Part shown: one piece after another, positions 18,717 to 27,980 of the stretch
How the letters are laid out: each line of letters opens with the position of its first letter
Numbering within the stretch: position 1 is the first letter of the stretch
From: CAYNNP01 sp964398215
GTDB lineage: Bacteria > Planctomycetota > Planctomycetia > Pirellulales > Pirellulaceae
Assembly (NCBI GenBank): GCA_964398215.1
Contig: CAYNNP010000013.1
Span: 1-55,160, forward strand
Direction: 5' to 3'
Length of the DNA: 55,160 nucleotides
The notes under the pieces: generated by a model
The model's input: only the letters and a program-made list of their open reading frames with translations
Told to the model about the DNA's origin: nothing
Databases searched by the model: none
Made by a program: the position numbers and the translations under genes

Positions 18717-19922
18717 ATGGCTGGTGATCATCTCAATCTTGGTGCTTCGCATATCGATTTCATCTGGCATGATGGTGGTCGAGCGTCGTCTGGTTTTGTT
18801 GGCGCAGCAGGCGATTGTGTCACACGAGCAATCGCAATTGCGACAGGCATCGCGTATCGATCGATTTACAACGATCTAAAAGAATTGAACGATGGGTCTC
18901 CTCGGGATGGTGTGCTGAATGTAGCCTGGAAAGCCTATTTGATGCGTCTTGGTTGGCATCGCCAAGATTTTGATTGTCCGCTTGATGAATTGGAATTGCC
19001 TGGCGGTATCGCGATCTTGAGCGTGATTTCAGATGGGCGCCGCAAGCACGGCCATTTGTGTACCTTGATCGGCAGCACGATCTATGACACCTGGAATCCA
19101 GCCGACGACTCGGACATGCAATTGTGCAGTGTCTGGACGCCGCCCGCCCATGCCGAATCGCCAACAACGATGCCGGCGGTCAGCGGTCAACAAGCCTGTC
19201 GCTCTACCACGCAAACACAAAAAGAGTTTGACAAGGTGCTCGCGCGGATCAAAGCCTTGGAGAGAACTGCGACCAATCATGCCAGTACCGAAGGCGAACA
19301 GCGAAACGCCCTTCGTATGATGCAAATCATGATGCTCAAGCATAACCTGAGCCGTGAAGATTTGGTCGAAGACGACAATACCGATGGGATTGCTTTCACC
19401 AGAGTCACTGTGCCCGTGAACGGAAAGAGATCGTACCAGTGGGAATGCAATCTTGCTGGCTATGTGACACGTGAAGTGTTTGGCACCGTTCAGCGATACA
19501 AAGATCGTAAAGCCAACCGAACCTATTTTTACTTTTATGGGCCTCGCGAAGATGTAATGAACTGCGTCGCTTTGTTCCGAGAGTTGCTGCTGGCGATCGC
19601 AGCATCGGCAAAGCTCCGCTACGGAGGATACGCGCGCGGTAGTGGTGCAAGCTACTGCGAAGGATTTGTGCGAGGCTTACCTCGTAGCGGTGATGTGAAA
19701 GGTCAGGATGCCACTTTTCAAGAGGGTTTGATCCATGCTCGCACGTTGGCCGTCCAGCAGGCATCAAAAAAATGGCTTTCGGATGAATGCGGAATTGACT
19801 TGGTTAGCTGCAATAACAGTGGTCGTCAGATGCACGATGCTGCCGCAGAAAACCAGGGCCGAAAAGATGGAGCGAAGCAGAATATCAAATCAGGAAAAGC
19901 CCGTTTGACCTATCGCGGTTGA
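18717..19922 (+). CDS. Papain-like (C39/NlpC-like) plus DUF2786 fusion, phage-type
   Basis: Protein of 401 residues with an ATG preceded by AAGGAA. Residues about 25-135 resemble a small cysteine-protease-fold domain seen in phage and plasmid proteins: Cys34 in GDCVTRAIAIATG, His113 in KHGHLCTLI and Asp124 in YDTWNP could form a triad. Residues about 165-215 look like DUF2786 (EGEQRNALRMMQIMMLKHNL), and about 245-350 like the domain that usually follows it (YFYFYGPREDVMNCVALFREL). No signal peptide or membrane segment. The 3' end overlaps the convergent hisD by 13 bp. Domain calls are from motif recognition only; the activity is unproven. It probably came from a mobile element. Confidence 0.72.
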   Translation: MAGDHLNLGASHIDFIWHDGGRASSGFVGAAGDCVTRAIAIATGIAYRSIYNDLKELNDGSPRDGVLNVAWKAYLMRLGWHRQDFDCPLDELELPGGIAILSVISDGRRKHGHLCTLIGSTIYDTWNPADDSDMQLCSVWTPPAHAESPTTMPAVSGQQACRSTTQTQKEFDKVLARIKALERTATNHASTEGEQRNALRMMQIMMLKHNLSREDLVEDDNTDGIAFTRVTVPVNGKRSYQWECNLAGYVTREVFGTVQRYKDRKANRTYFYFYGPREDVMNCVALFRELLLAIAASAKLRYGGYARGSGASYCEGFVRGLPRSGDVKGQDATFQEGLIHARTLAVQQASKKWLSDECGIDLVSCNNSGRQMHDAAAENQGRKDGAKQNIKSGKARLTYRG

Positions 19923-21280
19923 GAATCGCGCCGGATGCGGACACTGTTGGCGTGGGCGGTCAGGCCTTCTTTTTCGGCAAGTTGCTCGACGTCACTAGCG
20001 ATTTCGTTCAAGGCTGATTGATTGAATTCGGTGATGCTGCCACTACGCAAAAAGCTATTGCTGCACAATCCAGATGCCCAAGTGCAAGTTCCGCTTGTGG
20101 GCAGAACGTGGCTTGGGCCGGCGGCGTAGTCTCCCAGTGCAACCGGTGTGCAGTGACCCAAGAAAGCGGCGCCACTGTTTCGAATCTTGGCAATCAGCTG
20201 GTTAGGGTTTTGCGTTTCGATATGAAGGTGTTCAGGAGCAAAGTCATCGGTCAACTCACAAGCGTGGTCTTCGTCGCGAACGAGAACCAGCGCCCCAAAC
20301 GCTTCAAGGCTATCGACGGTCAGTTCGCTGCGTTCTAACAAAGCGACTTGCCGAACCAATTCGGAATGCACATCATCAATGACTTTTGAATCCCAAGTAA
20401 TCAGAATTGCTGAACCGGGTGAATGCTCGGCTTGTGCGAGTAGATCGGCAGCGACATAGTCGGCTCTGGCAGTTTCGTCAGCGATCACGATGACTTCGCT
20501 AGGGCCGGCGAAGGAATCGATGTCGACCGTACCGAATACTTGTTTTTTGGCGAGCGCAACGAACAGGTTTCCTGGGCCAACGATTTTGTCGACCGATGGA
20601 ATCAGATCACAGCCGTAGGCCATCGCGGCAACAGCTTGGGCACCGCCCATGCGGTAGACTTCGGTAACGCCAAGTTCATGGCACACGGCCAGCATGTCAT
20701 CATTGTAGGCGCCGAATTTTGTCGGAGGTGCAACAACAGCGATCTCGGAAACACCAGCGACTTGGGCCAGCACGACAGTCATCAGAACGGTTGACGGATA
20801 GGCGGCCGCGCCACCTGGAACGCAAACGCCGACACGCCGGAGCGGTAGATAGCGTTGAGTCAAAGTCACACCGGGCTTGGGGGTGATCGTTACGTCGGTG
20901 TGAAGAATTGCGGATTGGAATTCCACAATGTTATCGCGGATTCGCCGGATCGATTCCAGGAAATCGGGAGCCACCGATGCGTGTGCGCTTTGCAGATCTT
21001 CTGCTGGGACACGCAGTTGATCAGCCGTCATATCGGCTTTGTCAAACGCTTGGCAGTAGCGAAGAAGCGCGTCAGTGCCTTCGGATTGAACTTCGTTGCA
21101 GATTTGCGTGACCACTTCGACCGGCGTCAGCGGCGATCCAAAAACTTTTTGCGTCAGCTCACGACCTCGCGGGCTGACCACGTCGCCTTGCGGGCTGAGT
21201 TTGGTACGCAATTGGTTCAGAATCTCGGAAGAACCCTGGCGGGCATCAACGCGAGCGATATTCAGATCTTGGTCGCTCAA
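19910..21280 (-). CDS. hisD: Histidinol dehydrogenase
   Basis: Cytoplasmic Zn enzyme of 456 residues catalysing the last two steps of histidine synthesis (L-histidinol to L-histidine with two NAD+). Key segments are present: the NAD-binding CVPGGAAAYPSTVLM, GPSEVIVIADETA, zinc ligands in AQAEHSPGSA, the catalytic Glu-His pair in FAPEHLHIE, and GPSHVLPTSGT. Length is close to E. coli HisD (434). The start appears to be the TTG at 21280; an in-frame stop lies two codons further upstream and no ATG is available near the conserved N-terminus. No other his gene is adjacent. Its 3' end overlaps the convergent phage-like gene. Confidence 0.95.
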   Translation of the reverse strand: MSDQDLNIARVDARQGSSEILNQLRTKLSPQGDVVSPRGRELTQKVFGSPLTPVEVVTQICNEVQSEGTDALLRYCQAFDKADMTADQLRVPAEDLQSAHASVAPDFLESIRRIRDNIVEFQSAILHTDVTITPKPGVTLTQRYLPLRRVGVCVPGGAAAYPSTVLMTVVLAQVAGVSEIAVVAPPTKFGAYNDDMLAVCHELGVTEVYRMGGAQAVAAMAYGCDLIPSVDKIVGPGNLFVALAKKQVFGTVDIDSFAGPSEVIVIADETARADYVAADLLAQAEHSPGSAILITWDSKVIDDVHSELVRQVALLERSELTVDSLEAFGALVLVRDEDHACELTDDFAPEHLHIETQNPNQLIAKIRNSGAAFLGHCTPVALGDYAAGPSHVLPTSGTCTWASGLCSNSFLRSGSITEFNQSALNEIASDVEQLAEKEGLTAHANSVRIRRDSQPR

Positions 21281-21410
21281 TGTAATTTACTCGTGCTCGA
21301 TTTTGTGATTGGCCGCACAGCGGTCTCGAATCCCATGGGTTATCAGACAAAATGATAAGCCAGTACAATGGTTCTTGTTTACCCCGCTCTTACGAAAAAG
21401 ATCGCCAGGC

Positions 21411-22469
21411 ATGACCCAGGAAATAGACCTTCGCAGTGATACTGTGACAAAACCAACCGCAGCGATGCGACAGGCAATGGCTACGGCGGAAGTCGGCGAT
21501 GCGGTGATTGATATCGATCCAACCGTCGAGCGGCTTGAAAAGCTAACCGCAGAAATTTTGGGAAAAGAATCTGCTGCGTTCGTTCCCAGCGGGTCGATGG
21601 CCAATCAGCTTGCCTTGCGTGTCCATTGTGATCGCAGTGCTCAGTTCGTTTGCGAAGCCGATTGTCACATTTACCATTACGAACAAGGCGCCTATGCCCA
21701 GCTTTCTGGATTGGTGGGGGCGATTGTCGCTGGCGACGGTGGAACAATTGGAGTGGATCAACTGAAGCCGTTTGCAAGGCCAGATGACCATCACACAATG
21801 CGGACACAATTGTTGTGTATCGAAAATACTCACAATCGTTGGGGTGGACGTATTCAACCGCAAGACGCTGTGATCGAAGTCTGCGACTTTGCCCATCAGC
21901 AGGGCTGGCAAACGCATTTAGATGGCGCGCGGCTTTGGAATGCTGCAATCGCAAGTGGTGTGAGCGAGAAAGTACTTTCAGATCCTTTCGATTCGGTGAG
22001 CGTTTGTTTCAGCAAAGGGCTTGGTGCTCCTGTTGGATCTGCGGTGGCGGGAACGGCTGATTTCGTTGCTGACGTGAAACGCGCAAGAAAACTGTTTGGC
22101 GGTGGTATGCGCCAAGCCGGAATCATTGCGGCGGGCGCGGTTCATGCAATCGAGAATCATCGCGAACTACTGACCGCTGATCACAACAACGCGCAGCTTT
22201 TGGGACAGGCGATCTGTGACTGTAGTGCATTGTCGATTCGAGGAGATCGAATTGACACGAACATGGTTATGTTTGAAATCGATCCGGCGCATTCGAACGC
22301 GAATGATTTTCATCTGGCACTCGAATCTCAAGGCATCCGTTGTTTCCCAATCAGCGCGCAATCGATTCGGTTGGTGACTCACTTGGGCGTATCGCAGTCA
22401 CAGATCGAAGAAGCGTGTGGAATCATTCAATCGATTGCCGGCGCCAAGCTTGCTGAATCAGCGGGATGA
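21411..22469 (+). CDS. Low-specificity L-threonine aldolase family
   Basis: PLP-dependent enzyme of 352 residues that cleaves L-threonine or allo-threonine to glycine and acetaldehyde. The family N-terminus IDLRSDTVTKPTAAMRQAM directly follows the ATG at 21411. HLDGARLWNAA carries the PLP-interacting Asp, and the Schiff-base Lys sits in SVCFSKGLGAPVGSA. The stop codon overlaps the next gene's ATG (ATGA at 22466-22469), so translation is coupled with the glycosyltransferase gene although the two functions are not obviously linked. LtaE/GlyI-type specificity cannot be resolved from sequence. Confidence 0.93.
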   Translation: MTQEIDLRSDTVTKPTAAMRQAMATAEVGDAVIDIDPTVERLEKLTAEILGKESAAFVPSGSMANQLALRVHCDRSAQFVCEADCHIYHYEQGAYAQLSGLVGAIVAGDGGTIGVDQLKPFARPDDHHTMRTQLLCIENTHNRWGGRIQPQDAVIEVCDFAHQQGWQTHLDGARLWNAAIASGVSEKVLSDPFDSVSVCFSKGLGAPVGSAVAGTADFVADVKRARKLFGGGMRQAGIIAAGAVHAIENHRELLTADHNNAQLLGQAICDCSALSIRGDRIDTNMVMFEIDPAHSNANDFHLALESQGIRCFPISAQSIRLVTHLGVSQSQIEEACGIIQSIAGAKLAESAG

Positions 22470-23986
22470 CTGTTTTGCGGCCCGGTCAAAAATCGCGTGA
22501 AAACAATCGCTTGGTGACATGGGCTTGCGCCTTGGCGGTGGCGATTGTCGCAGTGGTCTTGCGCATTCCGTATTGCTACGAAAGTTTCTGGATCGACGAA
22601 CTTCATACGGCTTGGGCAGTCTGGGCCGAGTTCGACAAGGTCACTGATCGAGCGGCTGCTGGAAACCAAACGCCTTTGTATTTTCACGGTGTGTGGTTGT
22701 GGAAAGCAGTCTTTGGACCGTCGGAGTTTGCGCTTCGCATGAGCAGCGTGTTGGCAACGTCGGCCGCGGCGGCACTGTCAGTCCTGGGGCTGAAGCATGT
22801 CACAGGGCGGCTGTCGGCTGGGTTGATCGCAGGTGCGATTCTGACCGTTGAATCCAACTCAATGTTCTTTGGCACGGAACTGCGGCCATATTCGGTCGTC
22901 ATGTTGCTGAGCGTGATAGCGACATGGACGACGGCACTGGCCATTCAGGCGAAGGATTCCAAGCTTGCAGCCCGTTACCGGTTGGCGGTTGTGGTCACGG
23001 TGTGTCTTGCGACGCTTGTTCACCCAACATCTGTCATCGTCTTGGGATTGCTGTTGGCCATCGCGCTGGGAGCTTCTGGAAAAGGATTCACACGAATCGA
23101 CGCCGTTTCGATCATCGTAGCGATCGTGACACTGCTGCTATTGATGGACTCGTCGCTAGGAGAAACTTGGGCGCGGCGTGGTCAATGGAAAGCAATCGCG
23201 AGGGCCACGAGTGTCAGTCAGTTCTTTCTGTTTTGGCCTTGGATTTCAACAGTCGTTTTGCCGCTGGCGTTTGGTCTGATAGCGATTCGGAAACTGAGTT
23301 GGCGTGATACAGCGGTTGCTTCGGTTCCAATGCTGGTTGCAATTTTGGCCACTGGCCTGATTTTTATCGCGTCCTACAGCGGTTGGATCTACCTGTGGTT
23401 TTGGCGATACGTGATTGCCGCACTACCGCTGTTGGCCTGGTCCGCTGGTGCCTGGGCGACCATGCTGTTTCCGTTTCGTTCAAAGTATTTGGACGTTGTG
23501 TTGTTGTTGGTAATCGCTAGCGTGATGATTGGTACTCTAACATGGCGACAGGGGCGATTTGAAAAAGTAAAAACGACCAACGGCGAATCCAAATGGACCA
23601 TTCGGCCCTATGCGCAGCGAAATGAAGGTTGGCGAAGCGCGGTTGCGTTTGTGAATCAGCGAAAACAGCCTGGCGACGAAGTCTGGCTGGATTCGGCTCT
23701 CATCGAAGCGTCTGTGTTGCAGACAAAATCGGGGGCGAAAATCGAAACGGACACGCCCGATTTCTACCGCTACCTTTTGTATCCAACATCCGGGCCGTAT
23801 GCGGTTGCTGCGACGCCGGTTTCGCTGCATCGGGCACGACCAACCCCAGGTGTTTGGCTGGTCAGTCGTTCGCGGTTTCAAACACTGCGGCATTGGATTG
23901 GCGACAAGAGCAATACGACAAAACGCTTTGTTGGCCGCAATGGACGAATCCACGTTGTGCGAATCAATGGTCCGGGCGAAGACTAG
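22466..23986 (+). CDS. GT39/ArnT-like membrane glycosyltransferase
   Basis: Membrane protein of 506 residues with about ten to twelve hydrophobic helices and a soluble C-terminal part of about 130 residues. The first periplasmic loop carries WIDELHTAW (about residues 42-50), the Asp-Glu motif of PMT/ArnT-type enzymes that use polyprenyl-phosphate-linked sugars, followed by PLYFHGVWLW and GPSEFALRMSSVL, both characteristic of the family. The ATG overlaps the stop of the threonine aldolase gene by 4 nt. The acceptor is unknown; lipid, protein or surface glycan are all possible. The gene ends at a large inverted repeat shared with the convergent DUF4432 gene. Confidence 0.85.
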   Translation: MTVLRPGQKSRENNRLVTWACALAVAIVAVVLRIPYCYESFWIDELHTAWAVWAEFDKVTDRAAAGNQTPLYFHGVWLWKAVFGPSEFALRMSSVLATSAAAALSVLGLKHVTGRLSAGLIAGAILTVESNSMFFGTELRPYSVVMLLSVIATWTTALAIQAKDSKLAARYRLAVVVTVCLATLVHPTSVIVLGLLLAIALGASGKGFTRIDAVSIIVAIVTLLLLMDSSLGETWARRGQWKAIARATSVSQFFLFWPWISTVVLPLAFGLIAIRKLSWRDTAVASVPMLVAILATGLIFIASYSGWIYLWFWRYVIAALPLLAWSAGAWATMLFPFRSKYLDVVLLLVIASVMIGTLTWRQGRFEKVKTTNGESKWTIRPYAQRNEGWRSAVAFVNQRKQPGDEVWLDSALIEASVLQTKSGAKIETDTPDFYRYLLYPTSGPYAVAATPVSLHRARPTPGVWLVSRSRFQTLRHWIGDKSNTTKRFVGRNGRIHVVRINGPGED

Positions 23987-24024
23987 AATCGTTATGCGCC
24001 GTTCGTAGTCAAGTCCGATCTAAC

Positions 24025-24081
24025 GTGGCATAGGCTTCCAGCCTGTGAATGGTAAAAACACAGACTGGAAGCCTATGCCAC
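24025..24081. repeat. 23-bp inverted repeat between convergent genes
   Basis: Arms 24025-24047 and 24059-24081 are complementary over 23 positions with a single mismatch (GTGGCATAGGCTTCCAG pairs with CTGGAAGCCTATGCCAC), around the 11-nt spacer AATGGTAAAAA. It lies between the stop codons of the glycosyltransferase (plus) and DUF4432 (minus) genes, so it may serve as a terminator for both. The length and near-perfection also fit a dispersed REP-type element. Confidence 0.75.
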
Positions 24082-24117
24082 TTCGACGTTGTGATTGGCG
24101 TGCGCGAATCAAACACG

Positions 24118-25293
24118 TTATGCGCCGGGGCTCCATCCAGGTCTTGGTGCGGTGTGGACCTTTGACGAACAATCTTCTTGCAAGCCAGCGATTCGTTTTG
24201 AAACTTCCGATACCGCTTCGGCATCCGGCAGAGGCTTGAGTGATAGCCGAAACGATACGGTTTGGTCGGCTTGCAGTTCGACCACACGGCCTTGCTCAGC
24301 CTCGTATGATTTTTGGTTTGGGAAATTCGTGGCAGGTTCCAGACCCGTGACGTACCCATCACGCTCGTCACCGGTGTTTTTCCAGACGATGAATCGTGGC
24401 AAGCCAGTCGTGTTGATGTTGACTGCGAAACCATGCGTGCTGGCGGCGTCGCGAAGCATCACGGTCGACTCGTTCGAATCGTCAGCCACAAGCTTCGCAA
24501 AGTAAACACGTTCGTTGTAACCGGATTCGGGTTCGCCATATCGATTCCAATCTTCGATTTCGCTTGCGGCCAAAGCGTCTTTGGGGGCAAGTTCAGCGAT
24601 GGGCGCTTCGACGACCGCACCATCACCTAGCAGTGGCGTTCCCAGATTGATGTGGTACAGCAACTGCATCGTGGTTGAAGTCGAAAGCTGGTTGGTGACA
24701 TCGTCCAACAAATCGATTTGCCCACTGCCGGCTTGTACCCGCAAGCGACTTCGTAGCTTTAGATTTTTGAAGAACAATTTCGACTCGCAAATTTCGCCGA
24801 TCAATTCCAGTCGCCCGGACGCTTCGTCATATTCGATTGCGAGTGAATCAGCTGGCAAGTTTCCAATTCGTCCGTGCAAGGGATGAACCAACTGACCATT
24901 CTCATCGTGTTCGGGCGCGCCGTTACTTTCTAAACCGCATCGCACCACCAGTTCATCGAATCCCTCCAACCAGCCAATCCCGCTGGGGTCCAGCACGGGC
25001 ACCAAGCTAGGGTGAACTGGACCGGCAACCGGTGATTGCCATCCGAATCGCGTGCCCCCAGATTCGATGTACCAGATTGCCATGCCGCGAGTGGGCAAGA
25101 CCATGACACGAGCGACGCCTGTATCGATTTGAACGACTTCGACTTGATCTGACGCTCCGCCCACAAAGCGACCGTATCGCGTCTGGATTTCGCCTGCTCG
25201 GGTTTCAACCAACATGGTCAAATCGGACTCATCGTCCCACTGGATACTGCTTTCTCGATCGTCCAAGTACCGATGGTGTACGGATTGGGGCAT
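24118..25293 (-). CDS. DUF4432 family aldose 1-epimerase-like protein
   Basis: Cytoplasmic protein of 391 residues with the galactose-mutarotase-like beta-sandwich of DUF4432. Recognisable segments are VARVMVLPTRGMAIWYIE, LEGFDELVVRCGLESNG, HPLHGRIGN (probable catalytic His) and LYHINLGTPLLGDGA. Members are thought to interconvert anomers or epimers of an unusual sugar; the substrate is not known. It is divergent from the sugar isomerase/epimerase and Gfo/Idh dehydrogenase genes, which supports a role in one sugar pathway. ATG start at 25293. It ends beside the inverted repeat at 24025-24081. Confidence 0.9.
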   Translation of the reverse strand: MPQSVHHRYLDDRESSIQWDDESDLTMLVETRAGEIQTRYGRFVGGASDQVEVVQIDTGVARVMVLPTRGMAIWYIESGGTRFGWQSPVAGPVHPSLVPVLDPSGIGWLEGFDELVVRCGLESNGAPEHDENGQLVHPLHGRIGNLPADSLAIEYDEASGRLELIGEICESKLFFKNLKLRSRLRVQAGSGQIDLLDDVTNQLSTSTTMQLLYHINLGTPLLGDGAVVEAPIAELAPKDALAASEIEDWNRYGEPESGYNERVYFAKLVADDSNESTVMLRDAASTHGFAVNINTTGLPRFIVWKNTGDERDGYVTGLEPATNFPNQKSYEAEQGRVVELQADQTVSFRLSLKPLPDAEAVSEVSKRIAGLQEDCSSKVHTAPRPGWSPGA

Positions 25294-25645
25294 TTATCGC
25301 TCTTTGCAAACGTGTTTTTCTTGGGCTTTCGCCACTGATAATGGTGGCTTCTTGTAACTCCTCGTCACAGCAAATAAAACAGTGCCTGCTTTCAAACGAC
25401 GAAATTCGTGAAAAATTCAGTCTGCAGGACAGCAATTGATGACCGGTAACGTGAAGTTAGGCAGTACCACCAAGGCAACGAATGAAGGCCAAGTCTTGCA
25501 CGAGGGACTTAGTCACAGTACCGCACCGAAAGCTGAAAGCCAACGCTAACGGCTTTTGTCGAACTGCTCAGAATACAACTTCGCTTGCAATATTTCGATT
25601 CCGACTCACTCCAAATACAAATCAACTTATCAAAGGATAAAACGC
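25294..25645. other. Divergent intergenic region
   Basis: A 352-bp region between the DUF4432 gene (minus) and the isomerase/epimerase gene (plus). AAAGGA at its right edge is the ribosome binding site of the latter. I see no further gene or distinct regulatory element, although a shared control region for the two sugar-related transcripts would be expected here. Confidence 0.55.
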
Positions 25646-26665
25646 ATGAAAATTCACAACGCAATGTGGCCAGGACTGGTTGGAAAGGGTGACGACGAAG
25701 GTCAAGAACCACCCATCGGCCTGGAAGAAATGCTGGACATGACCGCTGCTGCCAGCGTTGATGGACAAAAGTTTGACGGCATCGATTACTTTCTGTTCTT
25801 GCCGCACACGGACCCCGAAGCCAGCGATGATGATTTGCGAAAAATCGCTGACATGATCCAGAGCAAAGGGTTCAAAGTCGGTTCATTGGTGGCTCCGATT
25901 TGGCCAGGCACGGTTGGCGACTCAGCGATGGGCACCAAAGAACAAACCGACAAATTCCTGCAGTCAATCAAGATGGCTTGTCGAATCGCAGGTGTTTTTA
26001 ACGACCACGGTGTGCGCGACTACGGCGTGATCCGAATTGATAGTGCCGAGTTCGGTTTGGAGAAATGGGCCGACGACCCGAAATCGAACACCACCAAAAT
26101 AGCCAAAACTTTCCGCGAAGCGGCAAAGATCGCAGCGGACAGCGGCGAACGATTGGCTGCTGAAGGCGAGATCTGTTGGGCCGGTATGCATAGCTGGAAA
26201 GACATGTTGGATCTGTTGAATGAAGTCGGCATGCCAGAGTCATTGGGTTTCCAAGCTGATTTGGCTCACACCTACCTATACCTGATGGGATACAACGCAC
26301 CCGAGCACGCGTTGTTGCAGGAAGGTTACGGCGAAGCAGAGTTCTACGCCAAGTACGAAGAGATGACCGACAAGCTACGCCCTTGGACAATTGACTTTCA
26401 CGTTGCTCAAAACGATGGTCAAGTTCATGGTGCGGGATCGCATGACAAAACCGGCAAGCACTGCCCAGCTGATGACCCAAATGGCAAACTTGATATTACC
26501 AAGTGCGCGGGCTACTGGCTCAAGGATGCTGAATCACGTGGCATCAAACACATTTGCTGGGACGGATGCATGTTCCCCAATGATGTCTTGAGGACGCCGG
26601 GTACCTGGAACACGATTCTAGACGCGATGATCAAAGTCCGCGACGCACACACTCAAATCGCATAG
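25646..26665 (+). CDS. Sugar phosphate isomerase/epimerase (AP-endonuclease-2-like TIM barrel)
   Basis: Cytoplasmic protein of 339 residues with the xylose-isomerase-like TIM-barrel pattern: KFDGIDYFLFLPHTD, RLAAEGEICWAGMHSW (metal-binding Glu), LGFQADLAHTYLYLMG (Asp, His) and TIDFHVAQNDGQVHGAGSHD (His) are the likely metal ligands. The ATG at 25646 is chosen because AAAGGA precedes it by 8-9 nt. Members isomerise or epimerise ketoses, hydroxypyruvate or inosose. The Gfo/Idh dehydrogenase gene follows on the same strand after 88 nt; that pairing is common in inositol or unusual-sugar catabolism, but the substrate remains undetermined. Confidence 0.9.
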   Translation: MKIHNAMWPGLVGKGDDEGQEPPIGLEEMLDMTAAASVDGQKFDGIDYFLFLPHTDPEASDDDLRKIADMIQSKGFKVGSLVAPIWPGTVGDSAMGTKEQTDKFLQSIKMACRIAGVFNDHGVRDYGVIRIDSAEFGLEKWADDPKSNTTKIAKTFREAAKIAADSGERLAAEGEICWAGMHSWKDMLDLLNEVGMPESLGFQADLAHTYLYLMGYNAPEHALLQEGYGEAEFYAKYEEMTDKLRPWTIDFHVAQNDGQVHGAGSHDKTGKHCPADDPNGKLDITKCAGYWLKDAESRGIKHICWDGCMFPNDVLRTPGTWNTILDAMIKVRDAHTQIA

Positions 26666-26753
26666 CGTTCGGTCTCAAACAACGGTCACTTTGTGGCTTG
26701 GCCCGCACGCATCAGCTAACTATCACAATTCCTAACCAAATCAAAATATTCAA

Positions 26754-27893
26754 ATGAAACCTCTTAACATCGGCCTGATCGGCTACGGCTTCATGGGCCG
26801 TACGCACACCAATGGGTACAAACGCGCCAACGATTTCTTTCCTGAACTGGAGTACCGCCCCGTCTTGAAAGCGGTCTGTGGTCGGAACGCTGAAAAGGTT
26901 CAAGAGTTCGCCGATCAGTGGCAGTACGAATCGATCGAAACGGATTGGAAAGAACTGATCAAACGTGATGACATCGACGCGATCGATATTTGCACGCCGA
27001 ACAACTCGCACGCCGAAATCGCCATCGCCGCAGCCGAAGCAGGCAAGATGATTTTGTGCGAAAAGCCGCTTGCGCTGAATCCAGCCGAAGGCGAAAAGAT
27101 GATCGCCGCAGTTGAAAAGGCCGGCGTGCAAAATACGGTTTGGTACAACTACCGTCGCGTGCCTGCTGTCACGATGGCAAAGCAATTGATCGACGAAGGA
27201 AAACTTGGTCGCATTTTTCACTACCGCGCGAACTTCCTGCAAGATTGGACGATTGACGCAGATGTTCCTCAAGGCGGTGCGGCGCTTTGGCGCTTGGACG
27301 CCGCTGCAGCTGGCTCCGGAGTAACCGGCGACTTGTTGGCTCACTGCATCGATACAGCAATTTGGTTGAACGGTTCGATCAACAATGTGTCTGCGATGAC
27401 CGAGACGTTTGTTAAAGAGCGAATGCACACCGAAACTGGCAAGATGGAGTCGGTCACGATCGACGATGCCTGTGCGTTTCTTTGTCGCTTTGATAACGGG
27501 TCGATGGGTCTGTTTGAATCGACACGTTACGCTCGTGGCCACAAGGCGCTGTACACGCTGGAAATCAATGGCGAACACGCATCGATCCGTTGGGACTTGC
27601 ATGACTTGCATCGCCTGGAATGGTTCAGCCACGCCGACGAAGGTCGACTACGCGGTTGGCGATCCATTCACGTCAGCGACCACAGCGGCGACCAGCCTTA
27701 CATGGACAAGTGGTGGGTGCCTGGTCTGAACATTGGCTACGAACACACCTTCGTTCACCAAGTTGCGGACTTCCTGAAAAGCCTGCAAGAGGGCACGCCT
27801 TGCAATCCGACATTCCGCGACGCGCAGGAAACGCAAAAAGTGTGCGAAGCTGTGCTTGAAAGCGCCAAGTCTCGTGCTTGGAAAGATTGCTAA
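26754..27893 (+). CDS. Gfo/Idh/MocA family NAD(P)-dependent dehydrogenase
   Basis: Cytoplasmic oxidoreductase of 379 residues. It has an N-terminal Rossmann fold (IGLIGYGFMGRTHTNGYKRA), the IDICTPNNSHAEIA strand, and the family motif CEKPLALNPAEGEKM (about residues 101-115) with the catalytic-site Lys. The C-terminal alpha/beta domain contains GVTGDLLAHCIDTAIWLNG, whose Asp and His fit the usual D-x-x-x-H catalytic arrangement. It probably oxidises a hydroxyl of a sugar or cyclitol, in line with the preceding epimerase gene. ATG start. It ends just before a palindrome shared with the convergent orn gene. Confidence 0.93.
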   Translation: MKPLNIGLIGYGFMGRTHTNGYKRANDFFPELEYRPVLKAVCGRNAEKVQEFADQWQYESIETDWKELIKRDDIDAIDICTPNNSHAEIAIAAAEAGKMILCEKPLALNPAEGEKMIAAVEKAGVQNTVWYNYRRVPAVTMAKQLIDEGKLGRIFHYRANFLQDWTIDADVPQGGAALWRLDAAAAGSGVTGDLLAHCIDTAIWLNGSINNVSAMTETFVKERMHTETGKMESVTIDDACAFLCRFDNGSMGLFESTRYARGHKALYTLEINGEHASIRWDLHDLHRLEWFSHADEGRLRGWRSIHVSDHSGDQPYMDKWWVPGLNIGYEHTFVHQVADFLKSLQEGTPCNPTFRDAQETQKVCEAVLESAKSRAWKDC

Positions 27894-27913
27894 CGCAGAA
27901 TTGCAATTAGCGC

Positions 27914-27946
27914 AGCAAGTGAATTTGAGTTTGTGATTCACTTGCT
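27914..27946. terminator. Bidirectional hairpin terminator candidate
   Basis: Perfect 11-bp arms AGCAAGTGAAT (27914-27924) and ATTCACTTGCT (27936-27946) around an 11-nt loop. It lies between the convergent Gfo/Idh gene (stop at 27893) and orn (stop at 27981), about 20-35 nt from each stop codon, the expected place for a terminator serving both strands. No strong T tract follows. Confidence 0.55.
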
Positions 27947-27980
27947 CGCGCGTTGGCTGGTATCGTCCAGTGCCAAAGCT

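Noticed and set aside
26712..27632. Minus-strand open frame of 306 codons
   Set aside because: It lies entirely opposite the Gfo/Idh/MocA gene at 26754-27893, whose motifs are clear; no domain or signal is recognisable in the antisense product.
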